From positions 16,132 to 26,613 of the forward strand of contig NWUY0300008386.1 of the NCBI GenBank assembly GCA_004151065.3: a stretch of DNA of 10,482 nt, in the 5' to 3' direction. The DNA is from Larix sibirica. Its lineage: Eukaryota > Streptophyta > Pinopsida > Pinales > Pinaceae. The stretch's first letter is position 1. Each line of letters starts with the position of its first letter. The translations under genes and the position numbers were made by a program. Positions 1-8,132 of this stretch are shown here, piece after piece. The notes under the pieces were generated by a model that was not told where the DNA came from, did no database searches, and worked only from the letters and a program-made list of their open reading frames with translations.

Positions 1-617
1 ATATGTATATAATGTGTGGTTATTATATATATAATATGATCGTGGTTGAAAGGAGATATATAGAATATGGTTATCCTTTTTATGAAAAGAAATTGATATA
101 TAAAGCATCTCGATATCTAAGAAAAAAAAATGTTATATACTTATGAAAATTGTTGATAGGAGGGACTATCGTGTGTGATTGTTATATCTTTATAATAATA
201 AGTTTGTTTTAACTACTTAAAGGTAGAATTATGAAGATTATTGCAATTGTAAAGAGTATAAAAAAAGTGTATATACATTGTTTCAACTATTAAGTAGTAT
301 TATATGGTATTTTATAAATAGGGATTAACGAAATAGATAATGTCATTGGGAATCATAATGGTTGTTGTCAATATCAATTGTAAATTGTGGTGAATAAACT
401 TTATAGTTGAAATTAGTTACATCCATGGGATTTAGGGAACTGCATGATTAAGTTGCAATAATGATATAGGAGTCAAAAGCATAGTGAATAAATGGTAATG
501 TAAACTTTTGGTCGATATAACCCATTAGGGATATAGGAAATCCAAAATGGATGCACATGTTTTGTTGATTCTAATAGAGATGATATACATGTGTCTTATT
601 CATATTATGAAACTTAA
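1..617. other. AT-rich stretch without a recognisable gene
   Basis: Both strands are crowded with stops and no protein family is recognisable. The first 40 bases are TA-rich low-complexity sequence (alternating TATA around 22-36), and short A runs occur at about 121-129 and 615-625. I see no promoter, RNA gene or repeat boundary that can be defended. The stretch reads as ordinary decayed intergenic plant DNA. Confidence 0.6.
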
Positions 618-788
618 AAAAAAAATCTCGGTGATATCTATGAAAGTGAAGATGATGATTGTGGTGATATTTCTAAATATGAACTCGATAAAGAACAAGA
701 TATAATTGGTTGTTTGGAGAAGCTGGTTGTCCAATTCAAATCCATGGATTGGGAAAGAACTAACTCCATTTCGACAAAATTTAACTAA
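618..788 (+). other. Unidentified open stretch, possible decayed coding fragment
   Basis: This frame is open for 56 codons between a TAA at 615 and a TAA at 786, with no ATG near its start. Its translation has an acidic cluster near the beginning (YESEDDDCGD) and then an amphipathic segment (LEKLVVQFKSMDWE), which is more protein-like than the surrounding translations. The opposite strand over 600-821 is also open (73 codons, starting with Met), but that reading is rich in F and I as expected for a shadow of an A-rich + strand. I do not recognise a family. At this AT content, open frames of this length arise by chance several times in 10 kb, so this could be noise or a fragment of an old transposon polyprotein. 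Confidence 0.15.
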
Positions 789-2054
789 CAAGACATGAAA
801 GACTCTTTCTCGTTGAGACATTCATAGCCCTTCGAGATGGTGAAATGGACTCGGAGTTTGGAAAATGAGATATCGATGCGACCAGTGTGATGAGATGAAA
901 ACAAGGACAGTGATTTTGCACCATGACAATGTTGTTAACGAAAATGAAAATTGGCAAACTTGACTTGACCATCACATGGTAATGTGGAAAGTGTAACATG
1001 ATAAACCTTCCAAAAGGGTCAAACATAGACAACTTTAAAAAAATCTATGGAGATTATTAGCATGATGAGATGAATGTAATGATGCTAACCTCATGGCATG
1101 ATGAAACCTAGATGAAAAGACGACTATTCCTTGAGACAAGACTCTATGAGGCTATAATGACACATAGGATGTGACTTGGAAAGTCTGCAAAAGGGGTCAT
1201 ATGATCATGGGAATGATGAAATGAGGTAAGGAAAAGATGAGCACCTTGACCTGGACATTATGGTGTTGTCGAAATGACTAGATAGTTAACTTTAATATGT
1301 TAGTCCAAGTCTCTAAGTTACGACACTTTCGTATCAAGTTAATAATAAATTTTATTAAAAATTACGGAATTGGAAATATCCTAATGAGAATATTGAATGA
1401 CTGAACCATGGATTTGTGATGATGGGACAATATCCCTTGAACTGACAATTCATGATTATAACTACCAATCTATATCTTACCAAAGACTGCATGATGTTTA
1501 TCTTCTCACCTCGTGGAGGAGGATAGCCACATATATTTGAATTCTTACTCGGATGTTGCTTGGCTATCTACCACGCGGCTATTGATGAGATGTAACTTAA
1601 TTGAATATCGTGGATGATTGGGAGGTATTGGAAATCTCAATTAGCGTTAACAATTATTGATTTAAGTATTACTAGATTTAAATTACATAGATTATCGTTG
1701 GATTATTGAGAACCTATTGGAACTTTGTTGGATGAAACATAAAATCAGTGACCCGAAAATTTATTATGAAAAGAAAGTGAAAGTGTTTGTGAATGTATGA
1801 AAAAAAAAACGGGACTAAGTTTAAATAAGAGGGGTTGTATGTAATGCCTGCCTTTGACATAGTTCATTGACTAGACTTTGAGGGCACTTGTATTGAAGTG
1901 ACCCAGTTAAATAAACATGATTGAAAATTGGATAAAATTGTTGATTGAAAAGCAAATGATGATTATGCTCGATTGATTGAGAAATATGAATTTAAAGACT
2001 ATGTGATGAATACATGAAATAAATGATGCTTTTATTTCCATAGATGTGAATAAA
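789..2054. other. Gene-free region, purine-rich on the + strand
   Basis: No coding region is supported here. From about 800 to 1270 the + strand is rich in GATGA/ATGA-type words and purines, with two loosely similar passages around 799-1000 and 1115-1210 that share a TTGAGACA word and a GGAAAGT...AAAGGGGTCA-like phrase. This may be an old duplication or LTR-type sequence, but the similarity is too weak to call. A run of ten A's lies at 1800-1809. The phrase TGTAATGCC at about 1840, just after a G-rich patch, resembles the beginning of some plant LTRs, but nothing else supports that reading. An antisense open frame at 781-1032 (83 codons) has no recognisable domain and is treated as chance. 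Confidence 0.5.
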
Positions 2055-2055
2055 N
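2055..2055. other. Ambiguous base (n)
   Basis: This is the only non-ACGT base in the window. It lies in an AT-rich context (TAAANATTAA) and marks an unresolved call in the assembly. It does not interrupt any supported feature. Confidence 0.99.
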
Positions 2056-2559
2056 ATTAATTAATTGTTGCAGGTTCTTCACACCTACTAACAATGGAGC
2101 ATTTGTGGCCCTGGTAAAAGGTTTGTTCATTTTCTAACCAATTCTAGTGAGTTTGAATATGATGAGGTAGAAATGTCCATGTGACATTGCCAACAAGTTT
2201 TTTGAAATATGCAAGTTTTTATTATAATAGTTCATAAGTTACACAACTTCTCATCAAACCAATTCTGAAAGTACTATGGCATAGGAAACTCCTACAAGCA
2301 TATTTTGTGTAAATGCTCCTCTAAGCATATCTACACCACTCCTTAGCCTCTTTGGCTATTTTTGGTTTAAGGTAAATGATTATATATATTTACTGAAATA
2401 ACTCACAGTTGGGTTCTTGACTGACAAAAAAGGAATCCAACCAACAGGAGGACTAGGAAATTTCTTTACATCTTTGAACTAAAAGTTATGGATGCAAAAA
2501 ATTATCAATACAATTCTCCTTTTAATGCATTGACAATGCTTTCAATACGTTATTAATTT
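2056..2559. other. Gene-free region with one exon-like 40-base segment
   Basis: No gene is supported. The segment 2074-2113 is bounded on the left by a TTGTTGCAG and on the right by GTAAAAG, which resemble a splice acceptor and donor. There is no convincing coding frame extending from it, and such pairs occur often by chance. The remainder is AT-rich with stops in all frames. Confidence 0.4.
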
Positions 2560-2690
2560 TTGTTTTTAACATTGATCGATTTTTTATTGGAATGGGAAAT
2601 ACTAACATGTTTATGGGAGAGCTTTTCATGTTTTCGAAATATGTTGGGTTATTTCTTAATACCTTCTTATTCAATTTTATGTTTGTAATT

Positions 2691-2795
2691 GAATAATTTA
2701 ATAAAATTTATTCTAGCAATTGTAATTATTTGATCAAAAAATTACACACAAAATGCAAATTTTATTATACCATGAATAGTTTAATAAAATTTATT
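2691..2795 (+). repeat. Direct repeat pair of 22 bases, 83 bases apart
   Basis: The words at 2691-2712 and 2774-2795 share 21 of 22 bases (GAATA[A/G]TTTAATAAAATT...). The low complexity of the unit makes this weaker evidence for duplication than the longer tandem repeats in the window. It may mark an old local duplication inside the AT-rich block. Confidence 0.5.
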
Positions 2796-2841
2796 TAAAT
2801 ATTTATCTTCTTAACCCTAATCATTTCTCTATATACATAAT

Positions 2842-2877
2842 ATTGTAACAATATTACTTAAAAAATATTGTTACAAT
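2842..2877. repeat. Perfect 14-bp inverted repeat with 8-base loop
   Basis: The arm ATTGTAACAATATT at 2842-2855 is the exact reverse complement of 2864-2877, leaving the loop ACTTAAAA. The left arm is itself nearly palindromic (AATATTGTAACAATATT), so the site could form a cruciform in DNA or a hairpin in RNA. There is no T run or neighbouring gene to suggest a transcription terminator. It may be the collapsed core of a small inverted-repeat element, but no target-site duplication is evident. Confidence 0.75.
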
Positions 2878-2949
2878 TTAATAAGAAAAAAATTATAAAT
2901 ATCTAACATTATAAAATAGGTAACATAACATAATCAAATACATTAAATA

Positions 2950-2964
2950 TAATAATAATAATAA
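2950..2964 (+). repeat. (TAA)5 microsatellite
   Basis: Five uninterrupted TAA units lie within the AT-rich block. It is a short simple-sequence repeat of a type common in plant intergenic DNA, and no function is implied. Confidence 0.8.
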
Positions 2965-3020
2965 AAACATAATATAAACATATAATATATTAATAATATT
3001 AACAGAAATATATATGAACG

Positions 3021-3206
3021 TGAAATTTAATATACCTTTTATGTTTTACGAGGAAGTCGTTTGGATCGGAATATCTAGGTCGGGAATAGAGCTTATGCCG
3101 GGAAAAGGAGGATTGGTTAGTAGGGAAAAGCTTTTAATCGAATGTGTGGTTTTTTCTATTCCAAAAAATGGCTTTTGAAACAATAGGAAAAGGAGCTTCA
3201 ACAAGG
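3021..3206. other. Short CG-containing patch without a gene
   Basis: Seven CG dinucleotides fall between 3019 and 3140 (at 3019, 3049, 3058, 3067, 3081, 3099 and 3139), whereas most of the window has about one per 100 bases or fewer. No open frame of length or recognisable protein is present. The patch may be a more recently arrived or less methylated fragment, perhaps part of an LTR. Confidence 0.4.
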
Positions 3207-3306
3207 TATCACTTCTAATGCTAGTCCCTAGTTATGCAAGAAATGGAGTGAAAATTTATCACTTCTAATGCTAGTCCCTAGTTATGCAAGAAATGTAGTG
3301 AAAATT
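3207..3306 (+). repeat. Tandem duplication, 50-bp unit, two copies
   Basis: The unit at 3207-3256 (starting TATCACTTCTAATGCTAGTC) is repeated head-to-tail at 3257-3306 with one difference, G3246 against T3296. The near identity contrasts with the heavily mutated surroundings, so the duplication is younger than most of the decay here. No protein frame runs through it. The likely origin is replication slippage or repair of a double-strand break with short duplication. It is not a transposon signature. Confidence 0.95.
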
Positions 3307-3399
3307 TATTGGAAAATAGTTGTCTATGTTGCTCAAAGAAATAGTGAAAAAAATCTTGAAAATGATGTTTCTTTCATTGCATTGGTGGGTTAAAAATGA

Positions 3400-3558
3400 C
3401 TCATTGGCTTACCAACGAGGTATTCACTTATTAGTGAGATTGACAAAGTGTTGAGTCATCCACTAGTGTTTTATTCTTATTGTGATCTACAACACATGTA
3501 TGACAAATTAAAAATAGATAAACTCAACTGCAAGTTTCAAGCAAATTTGGCAAAATAG
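3400..3558 (+). other. Unidentified open stretch
   Basis: This frame is open for 52 codons between TGA at 3397 and TAG at 3556, with no ATG near the beginning. The translation has a mixed, protein-like composition (for example SEIDKVLSHPLVFYSYCDL) but matches no family I know. Downstream the same frame is quickly closed. Length alone is not significant in DNA this AT-rich. It may be a decayed transposon or gene fragment. Confidence 0.12.
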
Positions 3559-4068
3559 ATGCCCCTTAACCTTAAATGACAAACATAGAAATTCCATATT
3601 ATATTTTGTGATCTCTTTAGACATATTTCTAGAAACACTTCCAAAAAAAGTCACTCTTTGAGTCAACCAAGTATCTCTCCCATTAATTGATTAGCCAACT
3701 AAACCATGTTTTTCACAACATCTTTGACCAAGTCAAATAAATCATATGAAAAAGTCCTTTCAACTAAACTACCCAGTTTTGAGGATTTTATTTGTGGTTA
3801 AAACTATCTTGGCCTTGTCTACTTACCATGGATTAATATAGATACATATATACAAAAGATAATGCATTGGTCAACTTTGAAACGAAAAAAAATTATAGCA
3901 AACAAAAGTGTTGTATCTTGTTTTTAGATTATGGGACTGAGTAAGTTAATAATTGGTTTAACTTTTCTAGTGAGTATTGTTTTCAACAAAGGAAATTTTC
4001 GCCCCAACCCACTCATTTTTTTCAAATTCCATTAATATAGTTCTTCTTAAATTGACCAAAAACACTAG
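3559..4068. other. Gene-free AT-rich region
   Basis: No gene is supported. On the minus strand, between about 3780 and 3540, one frame has long open pieces separated by three close stops, with a protein-like composition (for example FSYDLFDLVKDVVKNMV). I cannot assign it to a family. The remainder has stops in all frames. Confidence 0.4.
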
Positions 4069-4347
4069 GGGAAAAGTTCCATTGTCAAAGTTCCCATCAA
4101 TCATGAGGAACTGTGGATTCCTATCAAATTCTTGTCAGCTTTAAAGGAGAATTTCCATCAAAAAGGGAGTGATTTTTTCCACTTATTAACTTACTCCCTA
4201 TTGGAGGGGATAAATATCATTGAATTTGTCAAAACATTGTGTGGGACTTATGGAAGAGTGTATGGATAACTCTTGCAAGGGTCATACAACACATTGCTAT
4301 CATATGCAATAATGTCAACAATTTATACTGTTGGACTCTACGTTTGA
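4069..4347 (+). other. Unidentified open stretch with one internal stop
   Basis: After a TAG at 4066 this frame is open for 66 codons to a TAA at 4267, and it then continues open to a TGA at 4345. There is no ATG near its start. The translation has a natural-looking mix of residues, for example HEELWIPIKFLSALKENF and then GTYGRVYG followed by the stop. An adjacent frame stays open from about 4335 to 4428, which could be the same fragment after a frameshift. I do not recognise a domain. A decayed gene or transposon fragment is possible, but chance is equally likely at this composition. Confidence 0.18.
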
Positions 4348-4428
4348 CACCAATGTCATGAGGCTCACAAGGCAATGTCACCTATCGACATACAACGTAC
4401 AATCAAGTGCTAGATTCTGCAATGTTTA

Positions 4429-4981
4429 AAGGTCTGGTTCGATGACATTTATCCTCACAACTAGACCATAACCTACATATTGTGTATAGATTAAGGGTAA
4501 GCATTCTATGTTCTTTTACCTTTGCTAGTTTGTCATTACCAGAATTTGGCTTGGCAATGTTTGCTTAACTTGTAGTTTTGGATTAATGAAACCATTGTTT
4601 TGATGAAGAAATGGATTTAGCAACCCAGCACCCTCAAATAAACATATTCCAATTAGACTTTGAAATGCTAACATCTTATATATAATTCCACCATTTCAAA
4701 ATAATTATTTCCATATTTCAGTTCAAAAATGTCGATTTCCTCATTATTTTGAGAGACCAAAAAAGAGTCAATTTGTAGTGTGTTCGGACTATCGCATTGT
4801 GTATAAGGCATCATAGTGGACAATTTCTTGGTATAATTATAAATTATTTCAATGTGGAGTGTTATTAGCAATATTTAAATATATACCTAGTGATACTAGA
4901 AATGTAGAATTAAGTAACAATAGGGAACCAAATCTTACTTTGGACACAACTATAATAATAATTTTCATAAATATCATAGGA
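4429..4981. other. Region without a recognised gene, including a minus-strand open frame
   Basis: A minus-strand frame covers 4871 down to 4668 (67 codons from an ATG). Its translation begins MLITLHIEIIYNYTKKL and has no signal peptide, catalytic motif or recognisable fold signature. There is no upstream promoter-like context and the frame closes on both sides. I regard it as probably chance. The rest is AT-rich DNA with stops in every frame. Confidence 0.4.
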
Positions 4982-5260
4982 ATAACAACAATGAATCAAA
5001 GAGATTCCATGATGCATGTGATATTAATCTTTGTATAATCATTTAGAGACATGTCACTATACTATAATTTATTTTATTTTGGCATCACATAGATAACAAC
5101 CACGAGCCTTAGAGAGTTAACAAAGCATGTGATGTTAATTTTCATATAATATTTTTTTATAGACGTCACACGGATCTATCAACCATAAGTTAGAGAGATT
5201 TTATAAGATGTGTGAAATTAATTTCATCACTTAACAACCACAACTTAAAAAGATATCACG
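4982..5260 (+). repeat. Old, diverged tandem array, about three copies
   Basis: Copy A at 4982-5057 and copy B at 5093-5169 align over nearly their full length (start ATAACAAC, centre GCATGTGAT[A/G]TTAAT, end GTCAC) and are offset by 111 bases. A shorter copy C lies at about 5174-5230 (centre TGTGAAATTAATTTCATCAC), and the beginning of a fourth (AACAACCACAACTT) follows at about 5233. Between A and B there is extra AT-rich sequence. The copies differ at many positions, so the array is far older than the 50-bp duplication at 3207. No open frame spans it. Confidence 0.65.
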
Positions 5261-5485
5261 AGGCTTGATAATGAAAGGAAATTGCCAAATAATGATTAAA
5301 AAACTAAGACAAATCCAACAAAATTGAGATGATTCGCAATAAACATCAAATTGGAGATTGGTTCTTGATGTTCAACATTTAAGAAATATTCACCTGACAT
5401 TTTGAAACATAATGATCATCCACATTCAATGATCAAGAAATAAATGTATTGATGTTCTAGCAAATCAAAAAGTAATTTTGAATTG
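5261..5485. other. AT-rich DNA, nothing recognised
   Basis: This stretch has stops in all frames, no clear repeats and no RNA gene. It connects the diverged array with the next tandem repeat. Confidence 0.5.
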
Positions 5486-5561
5486 GAAAATATCAAAAAT
5501 ATGGTATAAAGACTAATTAATAACAGAAAACATCAAAAATATGATGTAAAAATTAATTAAT
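5486..5561 (+). repeat. Tandem repeat with 40-base period, two copies
   Basis: The segment 5486-5521 (GAAAATATCAAAAATATGG...) recurs at 5526-5561 with five differences in 36 bases, all transitions. This is a local duplication of intermediate age. No gene is associated with it. Confidence 0.75.
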
Positions 5562-5850
5562 GGAAGCAAGCTCAAAATAAAAAACCACATCATTACCTTA
5601 TAATATATCACTCCTTCAAAATATTTTTTATTTTAATATTTTTACAAAATTCTCAAAATATCTTACTTATCTTATTAACATATTTCCAAAACTATATTCC
5701 ATTTATGAATGTTAATCAGGGTTGAACCACATTGATTTTACCTTCAACGTGCAGTGATAAAAATAACTTAACAATAAGTCTATGAAAGTGTTAAAGTAAT
5801 TATATTCCTATTTATAAGTTCATTTCTTCAATAATATAATTGAATATACG
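5562..5850. other. AT-rich DNA, nothing recognised
   Basis: This stretch is rich in A and T with several T and A runs. There is no open frame of note, no RNA gene and no defined repeat boundary. Confidence 0.5.
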
Positions 5851-5917
5851 TTTATTTTAAAAAAGAAAAAGAACATCTATTTACTTTATTTTAAAAAAAA
5901 AAGAAAAGGAACATCTA
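5851..5917 (+). repeat. Duplicated A-rich segment with length variation
   Basis: The word at 5851-5879 (TTTATTTTAAAAAAGAAAAA then GAACATCTA) recurs at 5885-5917 with four extra A's in the A run and one A-to-G change. The copies are almost adjacent, which points to local slippage or a short duplication followed by homopolymer expansion. Confidence 0.75.
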
Positions 5918-6024
5918 GAAAAACACCATAATATACTAGTGCGTTAAAGCATTTGTATGTATCCACTACGCTCATGACTAAATCGGGAAGATAATGGATG
6001 TAGATAAAAAGTTATCTCATTTTA

Positions 6025-6082
6025 GTTATATAGTAATTCATAAAATATTATTTGTTATATAGTAATTCATAAAATATTATTG
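6025..6082 (+). repeat. Tandem duplication, 29-bp unit, two copies
   Basis: The unit at 6025-6053 (GTTATATAGTAATTCATAAA...) is repeated directly at 6054-6082, identical over the first 28 bases and differing only at the last (T against G). As with the 50-bp duplication, the identity indicates a recent event in otherwise old sequence. Confidence 0.92.
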
Positions 6083-6528
6083 GTTAAAACAAGTGTACTT
6101 AAAAAGTTAATTTTATTTTAAATTAATGTAAAATTATTTAGATATCATTTTCATTAAAATTTGTAAAGATTTGTAGGATTCGATTATTTTAATACTTGAT
6201 AAATCAAAGGTTTAGATTAATTCAAAACACAATAGCATTCATTTTTCTTATTTTCTTATTATTTTTTATTTACTGGCCATGAATGTTACTCATGTTAGTT
6301 AAGTTACTTGTTTTTTTCATTTAGATTGTAGAATTTGCTTATAAATGCAAAAAATAATAATTGCAAGTTAATGATATATTTTTATGTTAAGCTATGGTTC
6401 TACCTTATTACTCATTATGTAAGTCATTGTAGTGAATGTAATTAAAAATAAAAAAAATAAACTCACATGTCTTTAAAATAGGTAAAGTAGAATTTTAAGG
6501 AGAATCAGAAGATGGACATGTAAGATGA
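6083..6528. other. AT-rich gene-free DNA
   Basis: No gene or RNA is recognisable. A T-rich simple stretch (TTTTTCTTATTTTCTTATTA) lies around 6242-6270. Stops occur throughout. Confidence 0.5.
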
Positions 6529-7037
6529 TTTTGTGATATTTTTAATGTCATAGAAAGCAGTATTATAGAGTTGCAATCAAAAGAAGAGGCCATTCTAAAA
6601 CTAGTGATCTCATTTATAGTTGCTTGTGATAGCCTCAGACTCAAATTGCAAAGAGGTTTGAGGTTTGTGATGGTTAAAATTTGATGTCACATTGCAGACT
6701 AACCAATTTAGGTAGTACAAGATGATAACATAATGCCATTAGATGACTAGGCAGAGCTCGTGTCATGAAATTTATTGTGATATCCTACTCATCTACCAAT
6801 TAGATCATTCAAAGCCTCTCTCTTTCTCTCCATTGTAGGGTCAAATCCAACAACGCTAACATTAGTGAAAGTGTCATTTGGAACAGCAATGCTTGGAGGC
6901 TAGGGAATTCTACAACATGGAAATTATATAGGGATAGGAACATTCCATTGTTGAGCACCAAGTCACGTGGATCTACATCAGAGTGCTTAAGATCAAGGGG
7001 ATTTCATATCGGTGTTGTCATGCCAAGAGGAGCCTAG
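6529..7037 (+). other. Region of unidentified open stretches, possible decayed coding DNA
   Basis: Two open pieces stand out. Frame one is open from 6529 to a TGA at 6682 (51 codons), including FNVIESSIIELQSKEEAILK, which has an amphipathic helix character. The same frame continues downstream with many stops. A different frame is open from 6804 to a TAG at 7035 (77 codons), running through a pyrimidine-rich CTCTCTCTTTCTCTCC tract and CATTGTAGG that together resemble a splice acceptor. Its translation includes WNSNAWRLGNSTTWKLYRDR and ends just before a polypurine tract. Neither has a start codon in a sensible place or a known domain. If 7036-7047 is a true polypurine tract, this could be the 3' end of an older LTR element. 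Confidence 0.15.
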
Positions 7038-7047
7038 AAGGGGGGAG
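7036..7047 (+). other. Candidate polypurine tract followed by TG
   Basis: Twelve purines in a row (AGAAGGGGGGAG) are followed immediately by TGTCAAGAC. In LTR retrotransposons the plus-strand primer is a G-rich polypurine tract that directly abuts the TG of the 3' LTR, so this could be such a junction. No matching second LTR is visible in the window to confirm it. See the competing LTR start at 7194. Confidence 0.3.
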
Positions 7048-7193
7048 TGTCAAGACTTCTATATTCAAATTTTCCAAGGCTAAAATAGCAGCGATGATTA
7101 TTCTCATGTGAGTTTATTAGTGGTCCACACTTAGTAGCACCATGTGGTAGCCAATATTATTCATGATAAGTAGTATACATAGACAAGTGTCAA

Positions 7194-8130
7194 TGTGACA
7201 ACCCTTTTCTAGGGATACGTTTAGCCATAAAAACTCTAAACATGCATGGATGGACTACAAAGATAACCCTTGGAATATAGATAAATTCCTAGGATATGAT
7301 GAGCTAAGAAGAGGGTCAAATGCCAAGCAAAACCTATACAATCCACAGGCACAATAATAGAGTACCTATTCGAATTCTTAAACACTTCAACCTGCATGGA
7401 CAACTAAAATGTATAGAAAAGAATCATGAAATATATGCAAGGTACAAAAATAATGTATTCAAGATTGCAGTAGATCAATAGGGAAACCCTATCTTATCAA
7501 AGCCTCTAAAGGAAGACAAGAATGGCAAAGACTCTATTAGGAATTTCTAGAGGTTCATGGACGCATGATTCAAGAGCACTGCTAGACAATTAAGTTATCT
7601 TGCATGCATTTAAATTCATAGATTTGGTATTGTTGTGTGGTTGCAAACATGAAAGACCATAGGATGGCTATGTTGGAGTATTTCTTCTGACCTTGGAGCC
7701 TTCCTTTATAAATTGAGAGAATTTAATGAGATATTTTTTCTTAAAATCGTAATAATTTATAATGTGGTGAAAAAATTATTTCTTTAAGTAAATTTCTAAA
7801 ACCCTTAGAATATGAAGCATTGAATTTGAACAATTGGATAGTCAGAAGGCCACAAGCTTAAACATGAGGTTTGTACATGAGTAAAGGGCATTTGGGATCT
7901 TATAGATTAGCCTTCTATATTTGGGTCTCTACAAAATCCAAAGACCGCAATGGTTATTTAAATGTAAGAAAGTTGAGAGTTAATGCATCACCATTGAATA
8001 AAGATGATAAAATTATGATTTGATAAGAAATTTATGTATATTTATTTAATCATGTTGATTTTTGTTCAAATCTTTTTTCCTGATTAATAGATTCTCTATA
8101 TGAATCTTATTGCAGCCCCACACTACATCA
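7194..8130 (+). mobile_element. Candidate 5' long terminal repeat
   Basis: The left end begins TGTGACAACCC, a beginning common in plant Ty3/gypsy LTRs, and the right end is CTACATCA, immediately before the primer-binding site at 8133. This gives TG...CA ends and a length of 937 bases, which is reasonable for the group. The right boundary is well supported by the primer site. The left boundary is uncertain, because 7048, just after a purine tract, is an alternative start. No second LTR is available in the window for comparison. A TATA-like box lies inside at 7707. No coding frame of note is found. Confidence 0.5.
7707..7713 (+). promoter_or_regulatory. TATA-like box in the candidate LTR
   Basis: TATAAAT, preceded by CCTT, lies in the second half of the candidate LTR, about 420 bases before its right end. 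That is where the element's own RNA polymerase II promoter would be expected, but TATA words are frequent in AT-rich DNA, so the call rests on position. Confidence 0.35.
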
Positions 8131-8132
8131 AG

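Larger units (their letters stand above)
2560..3020. other. Extremely AT-rich block
   Basis: This stretch is much poorer in G and C than the rest. For example, 2941-3000 has three C and no G in 60 bases. It contains a direct repeat pair, a perfect inverted repeat and a short (TAA)5 microsatellite, each listed separately. No open frame of note is present. Such blocks in plant genomes can be matrix-attachment-like sequence, old MITE or LTR remnants, or plain low-complexity DNA, and the sequence alone does not decide. The block ends sharply near 3020, where CG-containing sequence begins. Confidence 0.6.

Noticed and set aside
600-821. Minus-strand open frame of 73 codons
   Set aside because: The translation is dominated by F, I and T, as expected from the complement of A-rich DNA. 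It has no domain or start context, and it overlaps a more protein-like + strand reading.
781-1032. Minus-strand open frame of 83 codons
   Set aside because: No recognisable motif and no support from neighbours. The length is within what chance gives across six frames in 10 kb of AT-rich DNA.
1838-1990. LTR start at TGTAATGCC
   Set aside because: The beginning resembles some plant LTRs, but there is no primer site, purine tract, second copy or internal coding region linked to it.
2074-2113. A 40-base exon between TTGCAG and GTAAAA
   Set aside because: Splice-like words are common by chance, and no coding frame connects this segment with other exons.
2842-2877. Hairpin as a transcription terminator
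   Set aside because: There is no upstream gene and no T run after the stem, and intrinsic terminators of this kind are not expected in plant nuclear DNA.
4668-4871. Minus-strand open frame of 67 codons as a gene
   Set aside because: It has an ATG and a mixed composition, but no family signature, no promoter-like context and no continuation by splicing that I can see. It is mentioned only as an open frame within the gene-free region.
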